From NCBI GenBank assembly GCA_964394795.1, contig CAYMYX010000002.1, positions 10,308 to 74,307 on the forward strand: a stretch of DNA of 64,000 nt, in the 5' to 3' direction. Below, piece by piece: positions 27,414-36,977 of the stretch. The notes below the pieces were generated by a model, which saw only the letters and a program-made list of their open reading frames with translations, was not told where the DNA came from and ran no database searches. The position numbers were made by a program, and so were the translations under genes. The first letter of the stretch is position 1. Each line of letters opens with the position of its first letter. The stretch comes from CAYFUF01 sp964394795 (GTDB taxonomy: Bacteria > Bacillota > Clostridia > Tissierellales > Peptoniphilaceae).

Positions 27414-28532
27414 ATGAAAAAATGTACAGGAATCATCATAAGCAATCAGTTAAAGAATAACTACGGCTCCTTGTCGCAAACCAGACCGGATTATATGCTT
27501 CCTTTTGGAAGTCGTTATCGGATCATTGACTTTGCTTTATCCAATATGGCCAACTACAACCTGTCCCAAGTAATGCTTTACGCGGGTAAAAATGTACGGT
27601 CAACCTTAGACCACTTAGGCGACGGAGAAAACTGGGAGCTTAATAGGAGAAGCAATGGACTCTTGATCAATCCACCAAGTTTTGATGAGATGACCAACAT
27701 GCGCTCGGAAATATTGACCTATTACGACTCTTTAACCCACTATGAGTACTCCAGTACCGAAGTGGTTTATGTAGAGAATCCCATGACTATTGCGAAGATG
27801 AACATTGCGAAAGCTTATGAAGAATTCATTGACAAAGATTACGACGTCCTGTTGGTATACAAGAGGACTGCGGATGAGGATAAAGTATACGGCGGAATGA
27901 ACAAAGTCATCCTTGATTCTAGCAAGCAGTTCGTCAATGTTGGCGTAAATTTGGGTACTGAAGACGAGTTTAACCTATACCTAGGCAGAGTCTTCCTAAA
28001 GAAGGAAGTCTTCATGTCTGTCGTCAAAGAATCGGTCGAAAATGCTAATGCACAAACGCTGTTGCAAGCAATTATGAATAACCGTAGCCGCTTGAAAATA
28101 GGCACTTACGAAGTACAAAGCCATGTCGAGATTATTCATGATACCGTATCTTATTATCGAGCAAATCTAAATTTGCTAAACAAAGATGTCTACAACGAAC
28201 TATTTTATAAAGGTGGTATGGTCTACACCAAGTCCAAAGACGAGCCTTCATCCTTATATAAAGAGGGATCTAAAGTGACGAACAGTTTGGTTGCCAACGG
28301 CGCAATCATCGAAGGTCAAGTAGAGAATTCAATCATCTTCCGTGGCGTTCGCGTCCATAAGAATGCGGTAGTTCGCAATTCCGTATTGATTCAGAAGACC
28401 ATCGTTGGTGAGAATGCAGTCTTGGTCAATACCATTACGGATAAGTACTCCGAGATTAAACCGGGTGTAGCAGTAGCCGGTGCAGAGAGCCACCCCTTTG
28501 TCGTAGGAAAGAATGAAGTAGTCGAGAGGTAA
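27414..28532 (+). CDS. glgD: Glucose-1-phosphate adenylyltransferase, regulatory subunit
   Basis: 372 aa GlgC paralogue. The N-terminal glycine loop is lost (GIIISNQLKNNYGSLSQ in place of GGxGxRL) while PDYMLPFGSRYRIIDFALSN remains, as in GlgD, which pairs with GlgC and tunes its activity. RBS TAGGAGGAA precedes ATG 27414, 10 bases after glgC. Only 3 bases separate it from glgA. Confidence 0.95.
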   Translation: MKKCTGIIISNQLKNNYGSLSQTRPDYMLPFGSRYRIIDFALSNMANYNLSQVMLYAGKNVRSTLDHLGDGENWELNRRSNGLLINPPSFDEMTNMRSEILTYYDSLTHYEYSSTEVVYVENPMTIAKMNIAKAYEEFIDKDYDVLLVYKRTADEDKVYGGMNKVILDSSKQFVNVGVNLGTEDEFNLYLGRVFLKKEVFMSVVKESVENANAQTLLQAIMNNRSRLKIGTYEVQSHVEIIHDTVSYYRANLNLLNKDVYNELFYKGGMVYTKSKDEPSSLYKEGSKVTNSLVANGAIIEGQVENSIIFRGVRVHKNAVVRNSVLIQKTIVGENAVLVNTITDKYSEIKPGVAVAGAESHPFVVGKNEVVER

Positions 28533-28535
28533 ACT

Positions 28536-29963
28536 ATGAATATATTGTATGTGTCAGCTGAATCCACCCCCTTTATTAAGACGGGTGGTTTGGCTGATGT
28601 AGCCGGTTCTTTGCCAAAAGCCTTGAACAAACTGGGTCTTGATTGTCGAGTTGTCCTGCCCCTATACGGGCAGATTGACCATAAGTACACCGAAAAGATG
28701 GAAAAGATCATGGAGTTTTATGTCGACATCGGTTGGAAACATGAGTATTGCGGTGTCTATACTCTGGTCCACGACCAAGTGGCTTACTACTTCCTAGATA
28801 ACAAGTATTATTTCAATCGCAACAAAGTATATGGTGAGATTGACGATGGGGAGCGCTTTATTTTCTTCTCCAAAGCGGCAACCCGTCTACCGAAGGTAAT
28901 AGATTTTCAAGTGGATGTCATCCATGCCAACGATTGGCACTCCGGTTTAGTCCCTGTTTTCGTTAATGACTATCGGACAGGGGACGAATTCTATAAAGAT
29001 GTCCGTACTGTTTACAGCATTCACAATCTGAAGTATCAAGGCCAATACTCCAGAGATACCTTCTATTGGACAAACTTACCGGGCCAATATTTCAGCGACT
29101 ACGATCTGAAGTTCTACGAAGACATCAACTTCTTAAAGGGCGGTATCATTCATTCCACCAAGTTCAATACGGTTTCTCCAACCTATGCCGAAGAGATTCA
29201 TTATCCATTCTTTGGCGAAGGCTTGCAGAATGTTATTCAAGCTTACTCCGGTAAACTGTGGGGCATCTTAAATGGTATCGACTACGATGTATGGCAAACC
29301 GAAAAGAATGATTACCTTCATACCAACTTCGCCCTCAAAACAATTGAGAAGAGAGGGGAAAATAAGAGGGCCATCCAAGAGAAATTCTCCCTACCGGTTC
29401 GCGACGATGTGCCTATGTTCGTCATGATCAGTCGTTTGACGGCCATGAAAGGGCTCGACCTTGTACGCTACATCTTAGAAGAGTTCCTTCGAGAGGACGT
29501 ACAATTTGTTGTCCTTGGTACGGGGGATAGAGAATACGAAGAGATGTTCTCTTACTTTGCCATGAAATATCCGGACAAGTGCGCTGCTCGTCTTTACTAT
29601 TCCAACGAAGAATCCCATCAGCTCTATTCCGCAGCTGATTTCTTCCTCATGCCCTCAATTTCGGAACCCTGTGGTTTATCCCAAATGATAGCCATGCGTT
29701 TCGGTGCAATCCCTATCGTAAGGGAAGTCGGTGGACTCCGAGATTCCGTTAAGGCATATCAACCGGATACGCAAGAAGGGGAAGGCTTGACCTTCCAATC
29801 TATCAACGCCCACGATTTGCTGTTTACAATGAAGAACGGAATCGACTATTTTGTGAACCGAAAAGACCACTTGCAGATTATGCAGGAGAATTGTATCAAA
29901 AAGGATTTAAGTTGGGACACTTCAAGCGAAAAGTATCTGGAACTTTACAAAAGCCTTTTCTAA
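28536..29963 (+). CDS. glgA: Glycogen synthase (ADP-glucose)
   Basis: 475 aa GT5 enzyme that extends alpha-1,4-glucan from ADP-glucose. Seen: N-terminal ADP-glucose motif STPFIKTGGLADVAGSLP, VIHANDWHS, the C-terminal GT-B domain with SRLTAMKGLDLV and the nucleotide-sugar motif MPSISEPCGLSQMIAMRFG. ATG 28536 follows glgD by 3 bases with GAGAGG upstream. Confidence 0.97.
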   Translation: MNILYVSAESTPFIKTGGLADVAGSLPKALNKLGLDCRVVLPLYGQIDHKYTEKMEKIMEFYVDIGWKHEYCGVYTLVHDQVAYYFLDNKYYFNRNKVYGEIDDGERFIFFSKAATRLPKVIDFQVDVIHANDWHSGLVPVFVNDYRTGDEFYKDVRTVYSIHNLKYQGQYSRDTFYWTNLPGQYFSDYDLKFYEDINFLKGGIIHSTKFNTVSPTYAEEIHYPFFGEGLQNVIQAYSGKLWGILNGIDYDVWQTEKNDYLHTNFALKTIEKRGENKRAIQEKFSLPVRDDVPMFVMISRLTAMKGLDLVRYILEEFLREDVQFVVLGTGDREYEEMFSYFAMKYPDKCAARLYYSNEESHQLYSAADFFLMPSISEPCGLSQMIAMRFGAIPIVREVGGLRDSVKAYQPDTQEGEGLTFQSINAHDLLFTMKNGIDYFVNRKDHLQIMQENCIKKDLSWDTSSEKYLELYKSLF

Positions 29964-30059
29964 TTTCCTGATTTTCTATACAATGTCAAAGTGACTAAAA
30001 AGCAGATAAGGCTATCTGCAGTCTGTATGAAGGAATCACGATTAGAAAAAAAGGATTAT

Positions 30060-31961
30060 ATGGAAATCACAACGAACAGGTTTCAAGCTTCCCTTCAAGC
30101 ACTCAATCAGGAGTTTGGCGCAATCTACTCCAACTACGAGACGATCTTCCGCGTCTGGGCTCCACAAGCGGAAGAGGTGAAGGTAAATATATTTAGACAA
30201 TTTGATCAAGGACCCGATGAAGTGTACACCATGAAGAGAATTGGGGACTTCTTTGAATGCACTTGTATGGGTGATTACAATGGGGCCTTCTACACTTATT
30301 CTGTTGATGGGGTAGAAACCACGGACCCCTATGCGAAATCATCCGCGATAAACAGCACCAAGAGCGCGGTAGTCGATTTAAGTACCACAAACCCCGAAGG
30401 TTTTGAAAACACCTCTTACGTGGAGATTAGACCTGAAGATGCCATCATTTACGAAGTCCACTTGGGCGATTTTACGATGGATAGCTCCTCCGGTGCCCAC
30501 TTTCCCGGAAAGTATTTGGGTTTCGCCGAATTAGGTTTAAGCTATAAGGACTATTCCGTAGGCTTAAGCCATCTTAAGGAGCTTGGTGTGACTCATATTC
30601 ATCTGCTCCCGCTTCAGGATTTTATCTCGGTTGACGAGCGTCCTGAACGTTTTGGCGACGACAACAATTATAATTGGGGCTACGATCCGGAGTCTTATTT
30701 TGCACCGGAAGGGTCCTACTCCCTAAATCCCTACGATCCCAAATCGCGAATCACTGAACTAAAGAAACTGATTCAAACGATTCATGATTGCGGCATGGGG
30801 GTTATCTTTGATGTTGTTTACAACCATACGTTTAAGACGATTGATTCAAATCTAAACATATTAGCACCGGGTTACTATCACCGGAGCAATGAACACGGGT
30901 TCACCAATGGATCGGGGGTTGGCAACGAAATTGCAAGCGAGAGGCCGATGGTTAGAAAGTTGATTATCGACTCCCTGACCTACTGGCAACAAGAATATAA
31001 GATTGACGGTTATCGATTTGACCTCATGTCTCTGACGGACATTGATACCATCGAGATGGCCATCAGCGCCCTCCGCAGAGAAAATGAATACACCATCATT
31101 TATGGTGAACCGTGGGGCGGCGGTCCTTCCGCTTTACCTGATCACAGGCAGACCCTTTGGGGACGGCAAGCAAACCGAAAATTTGCCCTTTTTAATGAAC
31201 GCTTTAGGGATGCGATAAGAGGGGACAATGACGGCCACCTTCGGGGGTTCGTACAAGGCAACCCAGTGACTAAACACGCTGTTGAAATCGGTCTATTAGG
31301 ATCCATTCAATACAACTACAGCTATAACGGGGGAATCCGCAAACCAGGCGAGACGGTTAATTATTTTAATGCGCATGACAACCTGATCTTTGAGGATAAG
31401 TTAAAGAGTTCAGTAGGAGAAATTGAAGCTATCAATCAGATGACTCGCTTGGCTTTCGGCATCCTACTCACGTCTCAAGGTATTCCTTTTTTCCACGCCG
31501 GCAACGAATTTCGTAGGAATAAGCAAAATAACAGAAACTCCTACAATGCCCCTTATCGAATCAATGCGATCGATTGGACTTATAAAGAAAAATATTATGA
31601 CCTCTATGAGTATGTGAGAGACCTTATTCAGTTACGTAAGGATTATCCTGAATTACACCAATACTCGGACGAGACAATTAGAGATTCTATTGAAATTATC
31701 CCTTCGAAGAATCCCAATCTTATCACGGTCCTTTATAAGTTGGATCGAGGTTGGATGGTTATCTTGCACTACAATGGCTGGGAGGAATCCACAGTCAGCT
31801 GGTCAGGCATTCTGGAGCGAATTCGAAGAGAAAAAGCAGTTATTGAGCGCATCTTTGATGAGAACGGAAGAGTCAAGGGACCTAGATTTAGTATCGAAAA
31901 AGCAAGCGATGAACAGCTATATTTATCAAGGCTATCCACAACTATTTACCGGATTTATTAA
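30060..31961 (+). CDS. pulA: Type I pullulanase / debranching enzyme (GH13)
   Basis: 633 aa from ATG 30060, chosen because AAAGGA lies just upstream; an in-frame GTG at 29991 gives 656 aa without an RBS. An N-terminal CBM48-like fold (IFRVWAPQAEEVKVNIF) precedes the GH13 barrel with the type I pullulanase signature YNWGYDP, region I DVVYNHT, nucleophile in GYRFDLM, acid in IYGEPWGGG and NAHDN. It hydrolyses alpha-1,6 links. There is no signal peptide, so it acts inside the cell on stored glucan. It takes the operon slot where glgB is often found. Confidence 0.93.
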   Translation: MEITTNRFQASLQALNQEFGAIYSNYETIFRVWAPQAEEVKVNIFRQFDQGPDEVYTMKRIGDFFECTCMGDYNGAFYTYSVDGVETTDPYAKSSAINSTKSAVVDLSTTNPEGFENTSYVEIRPEDAIIYEVHLGDFTMDSSSGAHFPGKYLGFAELGLSYKDYSVGLSHLKELGVTHIHLLPLQDFISVDERPERFGDDNNYNWGYDPESYFAPEGSYSLNPYDPKSRITELKKLIQTIHDCGMGVIFDVVYNHTFKTIDSNLNILAPGYYHRSNEHGFTNGSGVGNEIASERPMVRKLIIDSLTYWQQEYKIDGYRFDLMSLTDIDTIEMAISALRRENEYTIIYGEPWGGGPSALPDHRQTLWGRQANRKFALFNERFRDAIRGDNDGHLRGFVQGNPVTKHAVEIGLLGSIQYNYSYNGGIRKPGETVNYFNAHDNLIFEDKLKSSVGEIEAINQMTRLAFGILLTSQGIPFFHAGNEFRRNKQNNRNSYNAPYRINAIDWTYKEKYYDLYEYVRDLIQLRKDYPELHQYSDETIRDSIEIIPSKNPNLITVLYKLDRGWMVILHYNGWEESTVSWSGILERIRREKAVIERIFDENGRVKGPRFSIEKASDEQLYLSRLSTTIYRIY

Positions 31962-31979
31962 GACAGTAAAGGAGAGGTT

Positions 31980-33671
31980 ATGACGTATCGTGAAAGTTAT
32001 GAGAGCTGGGTAAACAATCCATTTTTTGATGACGAAACAACGGAAGAACTTAAGCTAATTGCTGAGGATGAGAAAGAAATCGAAGATCGGTTTTATCAGG
32101 ACTTGACCTTCGGCACTGCCGGCTTGAGGGGTAAAATTGGAGCCGGAACCAATCGCATGAATCGCTACACCGTTTCACGTGCAACAGCAGGTTTTGCACG
32201 GATGATTGTCGAAGATGGGGAAGAGGCAAAGAACAAGGGTGTCGTTCTCTCCTATGACGTGAGAAATCGTTCCGATGAATTTTCACGAATTACGGCTGAG
32301 GTTTTTGCTGCCCATGGAATTAAAGTTTACCTCTGCAAAGAGATACAACCTACCCCTGTCCTAAGCTATCTCGTTAGAGCTTTAGGCACCTATGCTGGCG
32401 TTATGATTACAGCTTCCCACAACCCCCAGGAATATAACGGCTACAAGGCCTATGGTGAAGAGGGATCCCAGATTCTAGATGACTGGGCTGCTCGCATCAT
32501 GGATAACATCGTTGCCATCGAAGATTACAGTGAAATCAAGATGCTTGATTTAGAAGAAGGCTTGTCTACAGGCATAATCGAGTATGTAGCAGAAGAGCAT
32601 TACGAAAACTACCGGCAAAAGGTATTGGACTTAACGATTCACGACGATATCGATAAGGACATCAGCATTGTATACTCACCACTAAACGGAACAGGTTACC
32701 GTTGGGTGCCTGAGATACTCAATGATCGTGGCTTCACCAATATTCATATCGTTGAAGAGCAGAGCAAGCCAGACTCCAACTTTACGACGGTTGGTTACCC
32801 TAACCCAGAAGATCCTAAAGCATTCAAGTACTCAATCGAGCTAGGCAAAGAAGTAGATGCCGACCTTTTGATTGCAACGGACCCTGATGCTGACCGCGTT
32901 GCAATCGAAGTCAGAGATAAAAACGGAGAATACCAATTCATCAATGGAAACCGAATCGGTGCGTTGTTAGTCTACTATGTTCTCAAAGAATTGGATGCCA
33001 AGGGCGAGTTACCAGAGAATGGCGCAGTGATTAAGTCTATCGTTACCGGAGATATCGCGAAGCCAATTTGCGAAAAGTATGGCCAAGCCTATGTCGAAGT
33101 CCTAACCGGCTTCAAGAATATTGCTGAACCGGTAAATACTTGGGACACCACTAATGAGCACACTTTTGTCTTCGGTTATGAAGAGAGCATTGGCTTCAAC
33201 CGTGGCGAATTTGTTCGCGACAAGGATGCCATCTCATCCACGATGTTGATTGCTGAAATGGCTGCTTATTACAAGACCCAGGGCAAGAGCCTCCTTGATG
33301 TTCTCGATGAAATCTATCAGGAATTTGGCTACTATAATGAGAACCTCATCTCCATCGTTCTCGAAGGCCTAGATGGTCAAGCGTTGATTGGCCGCATCAT
33401 GGACCGCTTCCGTGCTAATCCGATCGAAGAGATCGAAGGGATGGCTCTAGCTGAGACAATCGATTATCAGAACGATGAGACCGGTCTATCGAAATCTAAT
33501 GTCTTAAAGTATCGTTATGATGATGAGTCCTGGTTTGCGGTTCGCCCTTCAGGTACCGAACCTAAGATTAAACTCTACATGTACTCCGTAGGTGAGAACA
33601 AAGAAGACAGCGAGCGTAAACTTGAGGCGATCGAAAAAGCCGCAAGAGGTATGATCGAGTCGGTAGAATAA
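31980..33671 (+). CDS. pgcA: Phosphoglucomutase / phosphomannomutase (alpha-D-phosphohexomutase)
   Basis: 563 aa, the long PgcA-type form. It interconverts glucose-6-P and glucose-1-P, the GlgC substrate. Motifs in order: FGTAGLRGKIGAGTNRMN, the phosphoserine loop TASHNPQEYNGYK, metal loop TDPDADRV, sugar loop GYEESIGF, phosphate-binding RPSGTEPKIK. RBS AAAGGAGAGG precedes ATG 31980. It is last in the glycogen operon and is followed by a terminator. Confidence 0.95.
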   Translation: MTYRESYESWVNNPFFDDETTEELKLIAEDEKEIEDRFYQDLTFGTAGLRGKIGAGTNRMNRYTVSRATAGFARMIVEDGEEAKNKGVVLSYDVRNRSDEFSRITAEVFAAHGIKVYLCKEIQPTPVLSYLVRALGTYAGVMITASHNPQEYNGYKAYGEEGSQILDDWAARIMDNIVAIEDYSEIKMLDLEEGLSTGIIEYVAEEHYENYRQKVLDLTIHDDIDKDISIVYSPLNGTGYRWVPEILNDRGFTNIHIVEEQSKPDSNFTTVGYPNPEDPKAFKYSIELGKEVDADLLIATDPDADRVAIEVRDKNGEYQFINGNRIGALLVYYVLKELDAKGELPENGAVIKSIVTGDIAKPICEKYGQAYVEVLTGFKNIAEPVNTWDTTNEHTFVFGYEESIGFNRGEFVRDKDAISSTMLIAEMAAYYKTQGKSLLDVLDEIYQEFGYYNENLISIVLEGLDGQALIGRIMDRFRANPIEEIEGMALAETIDYQNDETGLSKSNVLKYRYDDESWFAVRPSGTEPKIKLYMYSVGENKEDSERKLEAIEKAARGMIESVE

Positions 33672-33683
33672 GAAAAAATTAAT

Positions 33684-33716
33684 AACCGCCTCTCACTTGG
33701 TGAGGGGCGGTTTTTT
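33684..33716 (+). terminator. Terminator of the glycogen operon
   Basis: 12-bp stem AACCGCCTCTCA / TGAGGGGCGGTT (one G-U) with a 5-base loop and six T. Confidence 0.92.
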
Positions 33717-33749
33717 ATGAACTTATGTTGATTTCTTCACAATCCAATC

Positions 33750-33778
33750 ATTATCTTCCCGACCTGCTGTGATATAAT
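33750..33778 (+). promoter_or_regulatory. Promoter of the FHA / FtsW / PBP operon
   Basis: TATAAT at 33773-33778 with a weak -35 (ATTATC, 17-base spacing), 32 bases before the FHA gene. Confidence 0.55.
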
Positions 33779-33809
33779 GATTTGAATTAAATCCATGAGG
33801 AGGTAGAAA

Positions 33810-34325
33810 ATGGAAGTAATTTTTGATGTTATGGAAGGAATCCTCTTTACCAACATCGTTGGGGAAATTACCTTATATAGCATACTATCGACGGCCTTAA
33901 AATTTATTTTTGTACTTATCGTTTTAGTTTTTATTTATAAGATCGTCAAGATGATCACCATGGATGTGAGAGCCACCCTACAAGAACCTCCCGTACAGGC
34001 GGACTTCTTAAAGCTTTTGAGTGATCCTTTATTATACGAGTATCCCATTAAGAATGAGTATTATCTGTCGGATAATACAACAATAGGCAGAGCCGATGAC
34101 AACACGATAGTGATTAAGGATCGGCAAATGAGCAAATATCAAGCTCGAATAATCCAAAATCAAGGGCAGTACTTCATTGATGATCTGGGGTCAACCAATC
34201 CTACGATGGTCAATGGTTACGTCATTTCCCAACCTACTCAGCTGAATGCCCACGATGTGATTACGGTTGGTGGGATTGACTTCGCCTTTGTAGATGGAGG
34301 TAACAATGCAAAACAGGCGGCTTAA
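33810..34325 (+). CDS. Membrane-anchored FHA-domain protein
   Basis: 171 aa. One N-terminal transmembrane helix (~residues 24-47) and a cytosolic FHA domain (~residues 85-165: TIGRADDNTIVIKDRQMSK, DLGSTNPTMVNG). FHA domains bind phosphothreonine; the arginine and serine are present but the usual His of SxxHA is Gln (SKYQARI). The arrangement resembles the fhaB-rodA-pbpA clusters of Actinobacteria and Clostridia, where a Ser/Thr kinase controls wall growth. RBS GGAGG precedes ATG 33810. Its end overlaps the next gene by 20 bases. Confidence 0.85.
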   Translation: MEVIFDVMEGILFTNIVGEITLYSILSTALKFIFVLIVLVFIYKIVKMITMDVRATLQEPPVQADFLKLLSDPLLYEYPIKNEYYLSDNTTIGRADDNTIVIKDRQMSKYQARIIQNQGQYFIDDLGSTNPTMVNGYVISQPTQLNAHDVITVGGIDFAFVDGGNNAKQAA

Positions 34326-35586
34326 CTTTCAGCAGTTACCTGGGGTAAGGTCGGAGAATTTTTCAAGCATGACCAGTTTAATCGTTCTGTTTCAGATACT
34401 GGCCTTGTCTTTGGTACTGTTTTACCAGATTGAGCATATCACCATCGAGTCTTTGCTATTTGCCCTCGGTCTAGTGATCACCAATATTGTCGGTATCATT
34501 CTGATCCGCAAGCTGACCAGAGGTGACAACTATCTATTGATGATGGTCAATATGCTCTTTACCATTGGCGTCATCATGATTTATCGCATTGAGCCCTCCA
34601 TGGGCCAACGGCAACTCGTCGTCTATTTGGGTTCAATCATTGCCTTCTTTGTCGTGTACTTGGTCCTTCGAAGAACCTATCAGTTTTGGCAAGGAAGAAC
34701 TTGGCTCTACTACGGCCTAACGGTGGCCATGTTCGCGATCACCCTCATCTTCGGTTACTCTCTTTATGGCGCTCAGAACTGGATTGAGATAGCAGGCATC
34801 CAGGTTCAGCCTTCGGAGTTTGCCAAGATTCCCTTTGTCTTCTTCGTCGCTTCCTGGTACCAAAAGTATGATGACAACGAACATAATTGGAAGTATAAGA
34901 TTTCCCTAATGGTTGCCGTGTATGTACTGATTGCCCTCTTTTTCCTCCAGCGGGAACTGGGTACGGCCATTGTCTTTTTCCTTGTGCTAATCAGCACTCA
35001 GGTCGCTTATGAGAAGGACTGGCGCTTAATCGCAGCCAATTTAGGACTAGCGATTTTAGGTTTATTCCTAGCCTACTTCCTATTCGACCACATCAAGGTT
35101 CGGTTCGACATATGGAGCAATCCTTGGCAGGACTACAATGACAAGGGCTACCAAATCATCCAGTCTCTCTTTGCTATCGCAGAGGGTGGATTCTTCGGCA
35201 CAGGCATTGGCTTGGGTCGACCAGGGATGATACCTCTGGGTCACTCCGACTTTATTTTCGCAGCCATTATCGAAGAAATGGGTGGCTTCATGGGTATCTG
35301 CATCATCCTTCTGTATGCCCTTTTGGTGTACCGCGGATTTAAGATTGCCCTAAAACAGGAGAAGGACTTTTATAGCGTATTAGCCCTATCCATATCCTGC
35401 TTGTTTGCCGCTCAAGCTTTTATCATGTTTGCCGGGGTAATGAAAGTCATTCCACTCACCGGAATCACCATACCCTTTCTAACGTACGGAGGGTCGTCTT
35501 TGCTATCCAGCTTTGTCCTCCTTGCGGTGCTACAGGTTTGTTCGGAAGACTTTATCTTCGAGGAGATCCGCCATGAAAAGAAGTAA
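34306..35586 (+). CDS. FtsW/RodA/SpoVE family peptidoglycan polymerase
   Basis: 426 aa from ATG 34306, with GGAGG 5 bases upstream and inside the FHA gene. About ten transmembrane segments. SEDS motifs: GAQNWIEIAGIQVQPSEFAK, FLQRELGTA, and the C-terminal PLTGITIPFLTYGGSS. SEDS proteins are glycosyltransferases that polymerise lipid II and work with a class B PBP, which is the next gene. Assignment to RodA or FtsW cannot be made from sequence alone. Confidence 0.93.
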   Translation: MQNRRLNFQQLPGVRSENFSSMTSLIVLFQILALSLVLFYQIEHITIESLLFALGLVITNIVGIILIRKLTRGDNYLLMMVNMLFTIGVIMIYRIEPSMGQRQLVVYLGSIIAFFVVYLVLRRTYQFWQGRTWLYYGLTVAMFAITLIFGYSLYGAQNWIEIAGIQVQPSEFAKIPFVFFVASWYQKYDDNEHNWKYKISLMVAVYVLIALFFLQRELGTAIVFFLVLISTQVAYEKDWRLIAANLGLAILGLFLAYFLFDHIKVRFDIWSNPWQDYNDKGYQIIQSLFAIAEGGFFGTGIGLGRPGMIPLGHSDFIFAAIIEEMGGFMGICIILLYALLVYRGFKIALKQEKDFYSVLALSISCLFAAQAFIMFAGVMKVIPLTGITIPFLTYGGSSLLSSFVLLAVLQVCSEDFIFEEIRHEKK

Positions 35587-36967
35587 GAAAAGAATCGTTG
35601 CGCTCTTTGGCATAATCATGGCCCTCTTTCTAGGCTTGGCCCTCTATCTCACCTATTTTCAAATCGTGGAGGCGGAGAGCTATCGGAATAATTCCATCAA
35701 CATGAGAAACTGGGTGGATGAGACCCAGTTCGGTCGAGGGATTTTCCTTGATCGAAATGACCACGAGATTATCGTTCGTGAGCAGAATGGGGAAGGCAGT
35801 TTTGTTCGCTACTCCCAGCACCCCCACATGTACGCCCATATTATCGGTTACAATTCAGTGACTTACGGAAAGACCGGTTTAGAATCTAGCTATAATACCT
35901 ACCTTTTGAATTTACAGGATAACCCAATTTCACAACTTCGAGGACAGATTCTCGATAGAGGTTTGGGTAATGACGTCAAACTGACGATCGATAACGAGCT
36001 CCAATACCTTGCCTATAATTTGCTGAGTGGTCACAAAGGTTCAATCGTAGCCTTGGACCCCAAGACAGGGGAAGTGTTGGCCATGGTGTCCATGCCCAGT
36101 TTTAATATGAATAACGTGGACGAGGACTGGAACCTATTGATTGAGAATGAGGACAGCCCTTTATATAACAGGGCGACGATGGGGCTTTATCAGCCTGGTT
36201 CAACGATGAAGGCAGTCACTGCGGTTAGTATCTTGGAACAAGGAATCAATCAGGATTATGTTGATGAAGCTTATACGACCATTAATGGTTTCACGTACGC
36301 GAACTATGGCGACCAAGCTTACGGTGACATCCGTCTAAGGGAAGCATTGATTCATTCTTCTAATGTGTATTTTGCAGATAAGTCCCAACTTCTGTATGGG
36401 GACGACATGCGAAGGACGGTAGATAATTTCTACTTCAACAAGAGGATCCCTTTTGACCTTGAGACTTCCATATCGAAGGCAGAGTACCACAATGGGATGG
36501 ACGTCAACGTGAAGGCGGCGAACAGTTTTGGTCAGGGCGAGTTGTTGGTGACGCCGTTGCAGATGGCCCTCGTCTATGGCGCTATTGCCAACGATGGCAT
36601 CATGATGCAACCCTATCTGGTGGATCGAGTTATTTCACCCAATGGCTATGTGGTGAAATCAAATTCACCCACAGTGTTATCACGAGTGAGCCAAACAAAT
36701 GTTGTCCAAGAACTGCAGGATTATTTACAAGCCACCATGGAGGAGAAAGTTTCATCGGCTCAGATTATGAATTACGCCGTTGCGGGTAAAACAGGTACAG
36801 CGGAAAATGACAGCGGATACGATCACGCTTGGTATTGTGGTTATGCACCGGCAGATAACCCTCAGATTGCAATAGCGGTCATATTAGAGAGTGAGGGAGC
36901 TACGGGAGGTGAGGCAGCCTCACCGATAGCCGGTCAGATTTTTGATTATTGGTTAAACCAACGATAA
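35573..36967 (+). CDS. Class B penicillin-binding protein (transpeptidase)
   Basis: 464 aa from ATG 35573, overlapping the SEDS gene by 14 bases with GAGGAG upstream. One N-terminal transmembrane helix (ALFGIIMALFLGLALYLTY), a short dimerisation-type domain, and a transpeptidase with SxxK in QPGSTMK, SxN in HSSNVYF and KTG in AGKTGTAE. It is shorter than PBP2 or FtsI and resembles the PbpA-type partner of the FHA/SEDS cassette. It is a predicted beta-lactam target. Confidence 0.93.
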   Translation: MKRSKKRIVALFGIIMALFLGLALYLTYFQIVEAESYRNNSINMRNWVDETQFGRGIFLDRNDHEIIVREQNGEGSFVRYSQHPHMYAHIIGYNSVTYGKTGLESSYNTYLLNLQDNPISQLRGQILDRGLGNDVKLTIDNELQYLAYNLLSGHKGSIVALDPKTGEVLAMVSMPSFNMNNVDEDWNLLIENEDSPLYNRATMGLYQPGSTMKAVTAVSILEQGINQDYVDEAYTTINGFTYANYGDQAYGDIRLREALIHSSNVYFADKSQLLYGDDMRRTVDNFYFNKRIPFDLETSISKAEYHNGMDVNVKAANSFGQGELLVTPLQMALVYGAIANDGIMMQPYLVDRVISPNGYVVKSNSPTVLSRVSQTNVVQELQDYLQATMEEKVSSAQIMNYAVAGKTGTAENDSGYDHAWYCGYAPADNPQIAIAVILESEGATGGEAASPIAGQIFDYWLNQR

Positions 36968-36977
36968 GGAGAAAGAG

